From the NCBI RefSeq assembly GCF_000238315.3, contig NZ_CP011925.1:372001-436000 (forward strand): a stretch of DNA of 64,000 bases. Reading direction: 5' to 3'. Position 1 is the stretch's first letter. Each line of letters opens with the position of its first letter. This document shows positions 36,145 through 44,047 of the stretch, piece by piece. The translations under genes were made by a program, and so were the position numbers. This DNA comes from Pseudoalteromonas piscicida (GTDB lineage Bacteria; Pseudomonadota; Gammaproteobacteria; Enterobacterales; Alteromonadaceae). The notes beneath the pieces were generated by a model, which ran no database searches, was not told the origin of the DNA, and was given only the letters and a program-made list of their open reading frames with translations.

Positions 36145-38733
36145 TTACAGATTATTCAAAAATTGGTTAACTGAAGCCAGCTCTCTTTGCTTTTGCATAA
36201 TGCAGGTATTTGTTGCCAATTCCAGTTGCTTAAGTGATTTACTTAAGCCTTCTATCTCGTTTTGCATTGGCCCAAAAAACTGCTGCGCTTGTTTTAGCGC
36301 ATCTGCGTCACAGTACGAAAATAGGTAAAAAGGTAGCTGTGGCTTGGCAAAAGGAGGGAAGCGTTCCTTTAAGCGCTCAAAGTGCTGATAAAACCACTTT
36401 TGATAAAGCGCTTTTCGCTCATCGCCTTTACCATTCCCGCTTAATATGTAATTAAAGTCGGAGGCAGTTACATGCTCGCTTAGGGCATAATCTAGTACTT
36501 GTTGTTGCAATTCTTGAGGACCAAAATAACCCATGGCAAGCAATAGATTAGTACGTTGAGTTGGGTTATTAGTAGTTTCAAAAACCTTTTTGTACGACTT
36601 CAACAGCTCAGCATCACCGTAGTAAGCGGCTATTTGCAGGAAACTTCTCGCCAAGTAGGGGTCAACTATATCAGGTGACGTTAAATATAAACTCGCTTGT
36701 TTTTTGGCATGCGTAATAATGGTTTGATGCTTGGTCTCGAAAGCCAGTGCTCTAACCAATGCTGCACGTATTTCCGATGTGGCAGCTGGTTCATTTGCAT
36801 TTGCCTCAAGTCCATATCGAGAAAACGCAGGCTCAACATAAGTCGTAAAAAGCTTTTTCCAAAGTAGCTTATTTGAATCGTCTTCATACTGTTTATGTTG
36901 TGATAGTAATTGAGTAAGAGCGGCCTTTGCTACCTTGGGATGAGTGTCGTTAATAAACTCACTGAGCGTTAACATCAACGCGTTGGCGTTTATTTTTCCA
37001 GACTCCATCAGCGCGTCAACATTGCTTAGTAAGTCTAATCTCTCCCGCTCGTTTAGCTTGTTTGGGGCATGTGATATTAGGCTTGCGAGTTGAGACTCAG
37101 AAAGATCCCAGCGGTAATAACCTGTCGCATTGTCGTTTGGTAAGATCCACTCTGGCTCAAAGTCTAATTTAATCTGTTGTTTCTTGGAGTCTAGAAGTAT
37201 TGTCTTAGTGGCCGTTTTGTCACCTTTACCATAGCGCAGTGTGATGGGGATATGCCAAGTTTGTGCTGCCGCTTCTTGCCCTTTTATTACAAAACGTTGT
37301 TGGGATAAGGTGGCATTCTGACCATCTAACTTAATCGTCAAAAGCGGAAATGAAGCTTGTGATACAAATGAGTCTAGCACTGTCGCAACATCTTTATTAG
37401 AGACTTTACCCAGCTCATTCCACAGATCTTTGGCTTCTGCATTCTTATGAGCAAATTTACGGATATAATTGCGCATGCCTTGCTTGAATACCGCTTCCCC
37501 AAGCCACTGCTCAACCATGTAAAGTACCGCGCTACCTTTGCTGTACGCAAGTCCCAAACCGTCTGTTACGTCAGACTCTGTAATAACCGGTTTGCGGATC
37601 GGTGAGGTAGTTGCTTGAGCGTCATAGGGCATGGCCCTGTGTTGAGATAAGGATAAATTTGTCTCTAGCTCAGGAAACAACTGTAATGTGATCTTTGCAG
37701 CCATCCAAGTGGCAAATGCTTCGTTTAACCACAGATCATTCCACCATTTCATCGTAACTAGATTACCATACCATTGGTGTGCAAGCTCATGAGCAATAAC
37801 GTTTACATGCGAAGTTTGGGCTTGTCTTGTCGACGTTGCTGGATCGATAAGTAATATGTCTTCTCGGTAAGTCACAAGGCCTGCATTCTCCATTGCTCCG
37901 AACGGAAATTCAGGGACTGCGACTTGGTCTAGTTTTTTATAGACATAGGGTAAGTCAAAATAGTCTTCAAGTGCTTTGAGTATCTTTGGCGTGTTTTCGA
38001 TGGAATAAGCGGCAAGATTTGATTTCTTTTGTGGGGTAATAATGTTACCTGGAACCGACATCCCTTTAACATCAAGTACTTCGAATGGACCAACGGACAA
38101 GGCAACTAAATAAGAAGGAAGGGGCGGCGTCTTGTCGAAGTAGTGGGTGGTCATGCCATTTGACTTTTTGGTCTCTAAAACAGGCGTGTTGGCGAATACT
38201 TTTTGATCGTCAGGGGCGGTAATAGTGAGTTGAAATGGAATTTTATACTCAGGTTCATCAAACGTTGGTATTGCTCTTCTTGCATCACTCATCTGAAACT
38301 GAGTAAATAAGTAAGGCACGCCATTGTCTATGGTTTTATAGAGACCGACGCTGTTGCGATTGTAAGGGGCGGTATAGTCAATAGTAAGCGTGTAGCGACC
38401 CGGTTGCAGTGTTTTTTCGCAACTCAATCTCACTTTACCGGTTTCGAGCATTTTATCTCTGAGCTCACACGACGCTTTTCCGACTAACTCAGCAGTGTTG
38501 ATCGCATAGTCTAAACCGTTGAGCTCAATAAACTGAGTGGCTTTGAGCACCTCAAGTTTTATAGTCGTGTGTCCTGAAAAACGCTCCTTAGATGGATCTA
38601 AGTTAAATGTGACTGCTTGTTCTATCGGTTTAGCTACGGTGGCTAAACGATGAAGTTCAGCATTAGATTGGGCATCAACAGAAGCGCTAGTAGCTAGTAA
38701 AATAGCACTGCATATCAGAGATTTAGATAGCAT
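36145..38733 (-). CDS. M1-family zinc aminopeptidase, exported
   Basis: 862-residue metallopeptidase that removes N-terminal residues from peptides. Signal peptide: 'MLSKSLICSAILLATSASVDA'. The substrate exopeptidase motif 'FGAMENAGLVTY' and the zinc site 'HELAHQWYGNLVTMKWWNDL' with the third ligand Glu in 'WLNEAFATW' are intact, and the Tyr of 'GLAYSKGSAVLYMVEQWLG' is present. The C-terminal half is an ERAP1_C-like helical domain. Presence of a signal peptide separates it from cytoplasmic PepN, so it probably digests peptides in the periplasm. It leads an operon with the alpha/beta hydrolase. Confidence 0.93.
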   Translation of the reverse strand: MLSKSLICSAILLATSASVDAQSNAELHRLATVAKPIEQAVTFNLDPSKERFSGHTTIKLEVLKATQFIELNGLDYAINTAELVGKASCELRDKMLETGKVRLSCEKTLQPGRYTLTIDYTAPYNRNSVGLYKTIDNGVPYLFTQFQMSDARRAIPTFDEPEYKIPFQLTITAPDDQKVFANTPVLETKKSNGMTTHYFDKTPPLPSYLVALSVGPFEVLDVKGMSVPGNIITPQKKSNLAAYSIENTPKILKALEDYFDLPYVYKKLDQVAVPEFPFGAMENAGLVTYREDILLIDPATSTRQAQTSHVNVIAHELAHQWYGNLVTMKWWNDLWLNEAFATWMAAKITLQLFPELETNLSLSQHRAMPYDAQATTSPIRKPVITESDVTDGLGLAYSKGSAVLYMVEQWLGEAVFKQGMRNYIRKFAHKNAEAKDLWNELGKVSNKDVATVLDSFVSQASFPLLTIKLDGQNATLSQQRFVIKGQEAAAQTWHIPITLRYGKGDKTATKTILLDSKKQQIKLDFEPEWILPNDNATGYYRWDLSESQLASLISHAPNKLNERERLDLLSNVDALMESGKINANALMLTLSEFINDTHPKVAKAALTQLLSQHKQYEDDSNKLLWKKLFTTYVEPAFSRYGLEANANEPAATSEIRAALVRALAFETKHQTIITHAKKQASLYLTSPDIVDPYLARSFLQIAAYYGDAELLKSYKKVFETTNNPTQRTNLLLAMGYFGPQELQQQVLDYALSEHVTASDFNYILSGNGKGDERKALYQKWFYQHFERLKERFPPFAKPQLPFYLFSYCDADALKQAQQFFGPMQNEIEGLSKSLKQLELATNTCIMQKQRELASVNQFLNNL

Positions 38734-39230
38734 AAAAATCCTTTGTCCATATTTGTTATTGTTGGTTTATATTGCTAATCAATGTGCTGTATGTTGTCAC
38801 TAGGTGTGAACAAAACATAATGAGCGCAATGTTCCATTTACTTTAACAAAACTTGTTGCAAAAAGAGTGTGGATAAAGGTTTACTATCCGATCAATATTT
38901 AAAATGTTAATTAATATCAATGATTTGTAGCGGTGGGCTAGTCGACTTTTTGTGTAACAAAAATTGTAACAGGCTCCACCGTACTTGATTATGTTCCCAC
39001 ATATTGAAACTACTTATGTTTCACTGTGTGTTCTAACTTCAGATAGGCTCCGATTATATTTAACCAGTGTAATAACTGTGACTTTGGTTTTGGTTTGCAA
39101 TAATTCATTGTTGCTCCTGTCGTCGTAGTGAGTAACCTGAGTTCAGGTTAAGTAATTTATGACTGTATCTTGGGTCAAAATATGGCAGGATACCAACGAT
39201 AGTTAATTACAATTAATATAAGTTGAGCTT
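38734..39230. other. 497-bp intergenic region between divergent aminopeptidase and LysR genes
   Basis: No gene is evident on either strand. It is AT-rich and must contain promoters in both directions. The only clear structure is the 18-bp palindrome at 39133-39150. Confidence 0.5.
39133..39150. promoter_or_regulatory. 18-bp palindrome TAACCTGA-GT-TCAGGTTA
   Basis: Two perfect 8-bp arms about 80 bases before the LysR gene. It is either an operator or a minimal remnant of the family B repeat, whose ends are TAACCTGAG. Confidence 0.45.
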
Positions 39231-40133
39231 ATGGATAAGAGGTTAAGGCACTTAAGTGCACTACGCTGTTTTGAGAGTGCAGCTCGGCTCCAAAGTTACA
39301 CTCAAGCTGCACTCGAATTGAACATTACGCAAGCGGCAGTAAGTCAACAAATGCGCCAACTGGAAAATGCACTTGCAGTTAAGCTTTTTGTAAGAAAAGG
39401 CCGCAATATGCACTTAACTGAAGCCGGCGAAGTGTTGTTAATGTCTACTCAAAGTGCGTTTAAGCGCATTATTGGGGGATTAAATCAAATTCAAACCCAA
39501 GAATTGGCCGGTAGCTTGACTATCACGTCAACCCAGTCTTTTTGCTCTTTATGGCTAATGCCTAACCTAAGCTCGTTTTACGAGTCTCATGATGACATCC
39601 AAATTCGTGTGCTCGGCTCGAATCGCTTTGAAGATATTCGCTTAAACCATATTGATGTTGCGATCCGATTTTCTACCAAGCGAGAGTTAGCGTGCCCAGC
39701 CGGACTTGAGCAGTTATATCTCGGGGAAGATAGTAACTATCCTGTTTGCTCACCAAGCTATAAAGAAGCGCTGCATATTGAATCTCCGAGCGATTTAGCA
39801 AGATGCAATCTTATCCACCACGACGATGACAAAGTAAGCTGGGAGCAGTGGTTTGAGTCTCAGGGGATATGCGGCTCAAGTATTTGTGCCAAAGGCCCAC
39901 ACACTCGAGTCTCTTCTAATGATATGGCACTGAGTGCGGCGCTTAAAGGCCAAGGTGTGGCAATCGTCTCCAAAGAGCTATTTTTAGACTTTCAACAAGC
40001 TGGACTTATTGTGCAGCTTTTTGATATCCCTCACCCTGTGGTATGGCAACGCTATGTGTTATTTGATCCTTATTCACCAAAAAGAGCTCGGATCCAAGTA
40101 TTTATTGATTGGCTTATTAACCACTTGCCATAA
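39231..40133 (+). CDS. LysR-family transcriptional regulator, GcvA-like
   Basis: 300-residue DNA-binding regulator. Residues 1-65 form the winged HTH with 'LRHLSALRCFESAARLQSYT' and 'ALELNITQAAVSQQMRQLE', the latter being the GcvA-type recognition helix. The effector domain begins at about 90, with 'LTITSTQSFCSLWLMPNLSSF' and the usual 'DVAIRF' and 'LIHHDD' motifs. GcvA-like proteins regulate glycine cleavage, beta-lactamase and other operons; no such gene is adjacent, so the target is unknown. It faces the aminopeptidase gene over a 497-base gap and is followed by the PhoD-like phosphatase gene in the same direction, 168 bases on. Confidence 0.92.
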   Translation: MDKRLRHLSALRCFESAARLQSYTQAALELNITQAAVSQQMRQLENALAVKLFVRKGRNMHLTEAGEVLLMSTQSAFKRIIGGLNQIQTQELAGSLTITSTQSFCSLWLMPNLSSFYESHDDIQIRVLGSNRFEDIRLNHIDVAIRFSTKRELACPAGLEQLYLGEDSNYPVCSPSYKEALHIESPSDLARCNLIHHDDDKVSWEQWFESQGICGSSICAKGPHTRVSSNDMALSAALKGQGVAIVSKELFLDFQQAGLIVQLFDIPHPVVWQRYVLFDPYSPKRARIQVFIDWLINHLP

Positions 40134-40301
40134 GGCCTAGTTGTGGCTCATTAATTGAGCTTCTTTCGTATTATTTCATGAATGCGGAAGTAAATGTGAA
40201 CTTGAAATAAATATTAAACTAAAATTTAACATTGCCGAATTAGACTCCGTTCCCGCAAGGAAAACTAGCAAGGATGCCAACATTCAAATACCGAGGAAAC
40301 G

Positions 40302-42008
40302 ATGAAAACTTATACTCTCACGCCAGCCGTGTTGATGCTCATGAGCAGCGTCGCCAATGCAGAACCTGAAGTTCACTACGAGTCTTGTAAATCTACTTTT
40401 AACTATCTAGCCGCACAGTATCAAGGGACGACGGATAAAAATAATTCAGGTTCGCAGTGGTGCTATTTAAAACAAAGCATTGAAGGCGCAACATGGGGTC
40501 ATGTCAGAACAGAAACCATCCCAGAATTCAAAACAGTAACCGGAAAAGCGTGTAAAACGCCATCGGAGTATCAGGGTGAAAAATTTTATGGCTGTACAAC
40601 CCGAAATCACACCGCACCTTGGTGCTATATTGAAGAAGGCGGCTGGGAAGAATGCCAGCCAGAAGCGCCGCCAGCGCTTTTAGCTCACACTCAACCGCTA
40701 CAAAGTAAGCGATTAGATAGAGTTGCACTTGGCTCATGTTTCAAAACCAAAGGAGATATGCCCGAAGCGCTCGCTAAACTAATTGGTCAACAACCGGACC
40801 TATTTCTTTGGTTAGGGGACAATATCTACGCAGATACCACCGATATGGCAGTGATGCGCCAGAAGTACGATGATAAAAAGAACAATAGTGAATATCGCAA
40901 GTTTTTAGAGGCTAAGATCCCAGTGATGGCGATTTGGGATGACCACGATTTTGGTTGGAACAATGAAGGCAAACATTATCCACAGAGAGTAAACGCACAG
41001 AAAGAATACTTACGCCACTTTGATGTTGATAAGGCTGACCCAAGACTAAACGGTCAAGCTGGTATTTACGAAGCCAAAATGCTGGGTGGCTCGGGCGAAA
41101 CCACACATGTGATCACATTGGATGCCCGTTACTTCCGCTCTCCAACCTTTTCAAGTTACGGTGCGTGTGAAGGTGAAAGTAGCACCATATTGGGAGAGGC
41201 GCAGTGGCAATGGCTTGAGCAAGAGTTACAAAAACCATCAGAAATCAAGCTCATTGCAAGCGGCATTCAAGTACTGCCTCCGCTGCATCAAGGCAGAAGT
41301 AAAACTAACTACTGTGCTTATGGAGACGGCAAAACATTTAATGCTGCCATCGCGTCATTAGAAGAAACAAATATGTCTGGCACTAGTTATGAGTCTTGGG
41401 CTGAAATGCCAGCGCAAAGAGAGCGTTTGCTTAGGTTGGTACAGAAATCAGTGAACGAAGGTAAGACTAAGGCCGTTGTGTTTTTGTCTGGCGATCAGCA
41501 TTGGGGAGAGCTTTTGCAAAAAACTATTCCAGCAAGCAGCGCGTATGGTCAAGCAGTTAATGTCTACGAAGTGACGGCATCGGGGTTTGGTCAAAACTGG
41601 CCTTATCATATCGAAAATCCATTAAGGTTACCGATTTACGCAGATGACAAAGGGGATGGCAATTTTGCCAAAGCATGTCAGTTACCGTTCAAATATGCAG
41701 GTGTAACCTACCAAGGTTGTATCACGCGAGACAACGATAAGCCTTGGTGTTATACCCAAGTGGATGATAACCAAAAAGGCATCGAAGGTGAGTGGGGTAA
41801 CTGTGCGCCAGCAGGTGCCAGTATTCCAACCGGACGAGTTGGTGCAATAAGCAAAGACATCGCAAAGTTAACAACATCTAACCGCCATTTGATTAATAAA
41901 TCGGGCAGTAACTACGGCTTGATAGATATAGATTGGCAAAATCGTGAACTGAAAATGTCTATTGAAACGGCAAACGAGGAAGCGGTTTCAACTATTATCA
42001 AGTTTTGA
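40302..42008 (+). CDS. PhoD-like phosphatase with fibronectin type II-like modules
   Basis: 568-residue exported protein. Signal 'MKTYTLTPAVLMLMSSVANA'. The metallophosphatase core (about residues 135-455) has PhoD metal ligands: 'VALGSCFKTKGDM', 'PDLFLWLGDNIYADT', 'IWDDHDFGWNNEG' and 'VFLSGDQHWGEL', so phosphomonoester or diester hydrolysis outside the cytoplasm is expected. Flanking and interrupting it are Cys-rich modules: residues 84-118 (C84, C98, C108, C118, with 'YGCTTRNHTAPWCY') and 459-501 ('YQGCITRDNDKPWCYT'), with a degenerate one at 29-70. Their spacing (C-x13-C-x9-C-x9/17-C) resembles fibronectin type II domains. The last module is inserted before the final PhoD strand 'SNYGLIDIDW'. 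A perfect hairpin follows the gene. Confidence 0.85.
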   Translation: MKTYTLTPAVLMLMSSVANAEPEVHYESCKSTFNYLAAQYQGTTDKNNSGSQWCYLKQSIEGATWGHVRTETIPEFKTVTGKACKTPSEYQGEKFYGCTTRNHTAPWCYIEEGGWEECQPEAPPALLAHTQPLQSKRLDRVALGSCFKTKGDMPEALAKLIGQQPDLFLWLGDNIYADTTDMAVMRQKYDDKKNNSEYRKFLEAKIPVMAIWDDHDFGWNNEGKHYPQRVNAQKEYLRHFDVDKADPRLNGQAGIYEAKMLGGSGETTHVITLDARYFRSPTFSSYGACEGESSTILGEAQWQWLEQELQKPSEIKLIASGIQVLPPLHQGRSKTNYCAYGDGKTFNAAIASLEETNMSGTSYESWAEMPAQRERLLRLVQKSVNEGKTKAVVFLSGDQHWGELLQKTIPASSAYGQAVNVYEVTASGFGQNWPYHIENPLRLPIYADDKGDGNFAKACQLPFKYAGVTYQGCITRDNDKPWCYTQVDDNQKGIEGEWGNCAPAGASIPTGRVGAISKDIAKLTTSNRHLINKSGSNYGLIDIDWQNRELKMSIETANEEAVSTIIKF

Positions 42009-42015
42009 TGTTTCG

Positions 42016-42046
42016 TTATTAGCTGAGCTTAGTGCTCAGCTAATAA
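42016..42046 (+). terminator. 13-bp perfect hairpin after the phosphatase gene
   Basis: Stem TTATTAGCTGAGC / GCTCAGCTAATAA with a 5-base loop, eight bases after the stop. No long T-run, but stem strength makes termination or 3' protection likely. Confidence 0.6.
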
Positions 42047-42160
42047 GATAGTAACTCTTTGTAAACTATCGAAATAAAATGTATATTGCGTGCAATCTAG
42101 GAAGAAAGCAGGTAAACTGCACTTCGGATAGTACCTCAGGCAAATTAAAAGGACATTAAT

Positions 42161-42397
42161 TTGAAATTTGTTATTTCACTTTTACCCGCACTTTTTTTGA
42201 CTAAATTAGTTTTTTATCTTACTGATTTTGAATATTTTTTATTCGAAGATCCCTTTGACTTCGGTAAATTGCTTATCGATATCAGCGTTTTTGGATTCTT
42301 TTATTTTATCGCTATTTTAGCTTACGAGTACTTCTTTGGTGAAAAGTTAGAGCTCAAGCGCCAAGTCTCAAGCAAAAGAACGAAAGGTTCAACGTAA
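42161..42397 (+). CDS. Small hypothetical membrane protein
   Basis: 78 residues from a TTG start that follows AAGGACATTAA at good spacing. Two hydrophobic segments are seen, residues 2-20 ('KFVISLLPALFLTKLVFYL') and 36-58 ('LIDISVFGFFYFIAILAYEYF'), separated by an acidic loop ('DFEYFLFEDPFDFG'), and then a basic tail. No family recognised. It is convergent with the MgtC-like gene, whose stop lies only two bases away. Confidence 0.5.
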   Translation: MKFVISLLPALFLTKLVFYLTDFEYFLFEDPFDFGKLLIDISVFGFFYFIAILAYEYFFGEKLELKRQVSSKRTKGST

Positions 42398-42399
42398 GT

Positions 42400-42840
42400 C
42401 TATTGAGAGCTCGAAGGTTTTTTATAAGGCTCTAGTAAGCGAAACACCAAAAACCCAACCGCGCTTAATACAATTGCGATTTCATATCGTTGGTATGCGC
42501 TTGAGATCCCTATTGCCCCGGTTAACCAAATACCTGCAGCGGTTGCTGTACCATGTGTGGAATTATCATTTTTCACAATAGAGCCGCCACCAATAAAGCC
42601 AATTCCAGTAATGACACCGTACATTACTCTTGCTTGTGCTTCATGTGATTCAAAGACGTCCATACTTGTTAAAATAAAAGCACAACAGGAAATAGCGACT
42701 AATGGGAACGTTCTAAGCCCCGCGCTATCGGAACTACTTTCTCTATTAATAGCCAAAGGTAATGTAAGTAAAAACGCAAAAATAATTTGGTAAAAGTGAT
42801 ACCAAATGAGTGCTAAATCAAGATTAATCCAATCTGGCAT
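42400..42840 (-). CDS. MgtC/SapB-family membrane protein
   Basis: 146-residue inner-membrane protein with four hydrophobic helices. The MgtC family signature is complete: 'LPLAINRESSSDSAGLRTFPLVAISCCAFIL' (split over residues 24-54, R-E and G-x-R-T) and 'ARVMYGVITGIGFIGGGSIV', then 'HGTATAAGIWLTGAIGI'. It lacks the C-terminal ACT-like extension of Salmonella MgtC, like most short bacterial members. Family roles include adaptation to low magnesium and modulation of ATP synthase; for short members the role is uncertain. CorA is encoded 3 kb away. Confidence 0.88.
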   Translation of the reverse strand: MPDWINLDLALIWYHFYQIIFAFLLTLPLAINRESSSDSAGLRTFPLVAISCCAFILTSMDVFESHEAQARVMYGVITGIGFIGGGSIVKNDNSTHGTATAAGIWLTGAIGISSAYQRYEIAIVLSAVGFLVFRLLEPYKKPSSSQ

Positions 42841-42942
42841 TTTTTATCTCCTATACTGTTATTGGGTTAATGCAAAAGGCATTCCTTTGAATTGGCATAA
42901 CCCATGCAGAATGAAAGCGTCTATAACTTTTAGGAGAGAACA

Positions 42943-43101
42943 ATGGATTTATTGAGGATCATCATTGCAATTCTGCTTCCACCACTTGGTGTATTCTTAC
43001 AAGTCGGTCTTGGCGGGGCTTTTTGGTTAAATATTTTGCTTACATTGTTGGGTTATATACCAGGAATTGTGCATGCAGTGTGGGTGATTGCCCGTCGGTA
43101 A
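42943..43101 (+). CDS. YqaE/Pmp3-family small membrane protein
   Basis: A 52-residue protein. It reads 'MDLLRIIIAILLPPLGVFLQ' followed by 'VGLGGAFWLNILLTLLGYIP' and 'GIVHAVWVIARR'. The LPP-LGVFL-x-x-G and LGYIPGIxHAxWV motifs identify the Pmp3/YqaE family of two-helix plasma-membrane proteolipids, linked to salt or membrane-potential stress in yeast and plants. The ATG follows TAGGAGAGAACA, an excellent ribosome site. Single gene between MgtC-like (divergent) and LysE-like (convergent) genes. Confidence 0.9.
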   Translation: MDLLRIIIAILLPPLGVFLQVGLGGAFWLNILLTLLGYIPGIVHAVWVIARR

Positions 43102-43146
43102 AAAGCGGACAACAAGTAACAATAACACGGTAATCTTTGCAGGGGA

Positions 43147-43752
43147 TTATCCTGCAAAGATCTCCAGCACAATTGGCATTACTGAAAGCACAAGTAATGT
43201 AGCCATCACAAAATTAAACCATCTAAGGCTTTGCTCATTTTTTAATACATGTTTCAGCGACGAACCAAACACCAACCAGATCCCAACACAAGGAAATGAC
43301 ACCAACAGAAAGACAATGGTGATCATCAAATTTTGACTCATAAAGTCTGCGCCAGCGGAGGTATAAGTTGAAATAGCACCTATTGCTACAATCCATGCTT
43401 TTGCGTTTACCCACTGAAATAGCGCGCCTTTTAAAAACGAAAAAGGTTGAGGGTTTGAGTCTGCATCAGTTGTGGGTGAAGATATCGCGACAAGGTAAGC
43501 AAGATATAGAAGATAAATGACGCCAATGCACTTTAAAATAAAGTGCAAACTAGGAAATAGCTCAAATAGCCGCGCAAAACCTAAGCCGACCAGCAAAAGC
43601 ATAACCGAAAAGCCAACACAAATACCGCTTAACAGCGGAATGCTCCTCTTTAAGCCAAAATTAACACCAGACGTCATTACCATAATATTGTTTGGCCCTG
43701 GCGTTACGGAAGACGCAATAGCAAATAAAGTGATAGCAACCAAATAGTCCAT
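43147..43752 (-). CDS. LysE-family amino-acid exporter (RhtB-like)
   Basis: About 201 residues from the ATG at 43752, which follows AAGGACTACTTA; the longer upstream frame has no exporter features. Six hydrophobic helices are visible. The LysE/RhtB signature is 'ASSVTPGPNNIMVMTSGVNFGLKRSIP' (split, residues 14-40), then 'GICVGFSVMLLLVGLGF' and 'GALFQWVNAKAWIVAIGAIS' with the conserved N-x-K. These transporters export amino acids or similar metabolites. It is followed by no co-directional gene; a family B repeat lies about 50 bases upstream of its start. Confidence 0.9.
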   Translation of the reverse strand: MDYLVAITLFAIASSVTPGPNNIMVMTSGVNFGLKRSIPLLSGICVGFSVMLLLVGLGFARLFELFPSLHFILKCIGVIYLLYLAYLVAISSPTTDADSNPQPFSFLKGALFQWVNAKAWIVAIGAISTYTSAGADFMSQNLMITIVFLLVSFPCVGIWLVFGSSLKHVLKNEQSLRWFNFVMATLLVLSVMPIVLEIFAG

Positions 43753-43803
43753 TAAGTAGTCCTTTTTATATAGCCGGAGTGTTACATCAAGGCATTTGTT
43801 ATT

Positions 43804-43878
43804 TAACCTGAGGTTTGGATAAGGAATGTTCCAACTCATTGCTGCTAGAAAGGCATTAATTATCCGCAGCTCAGGTTA
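43804..43878. repeat. Internally deleted copy of palindromic element family B (75 bp), inverted
   Basis: Compared on the opposite strand with 14291-14488, it keeps the left 38 bases (one mismatch) and the right 37 bases but lacks about 120 bases of the middle. Ends are TAACCTGAGGTTTGGATAA and TTATCCGCAGCTCAGGTTA. It lies between the LysE-like gene and the Zur-controlled gene. Confidence 0.75.
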
Positions 43879-43987
43879 TTTAGAGTGTGGCTTTTGTCTG
43901 GTAATGCCAATTGGATTTCATACTTCACTATTGGGTTTGTGTGTAAAATAGTCAATAGGTGATTAGTCGAGGTGTTGTTTTTAAATT

Positions 43988-44002
43988 TGTTATAAGATAA
44001 CA
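43988..44002. promoter_or_regulatory. Putative Zur box 1
   Basis: TGTTAT-AAG-ATAACA, a perfect palindrome of the gammaproteobacterial Zur type (GTTATA-ATAAC core), 46 bases before the ATG of the His-rich lipoprotein gene. Zur represses when zinc is plentiful. Confidence 0.65.
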
Positions 44003-44010
44003 TATTTAAA

Positions 44011-44023
44011 GTTATGGTATAAC
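44011..44023. promoter_or_regulatory. Putative Zur box 2
   Basis: GTTAT-GGT-ATAAC, a second site of the same type eight bases after the first and 25 bases before the ATG. Two neighbouring boxes overlapping the promoter suggest tight zinc repression. Confidence 0.6.
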
Positions 44024-44047
44024 ATAAATAAAAATAGGATCTCTCTC

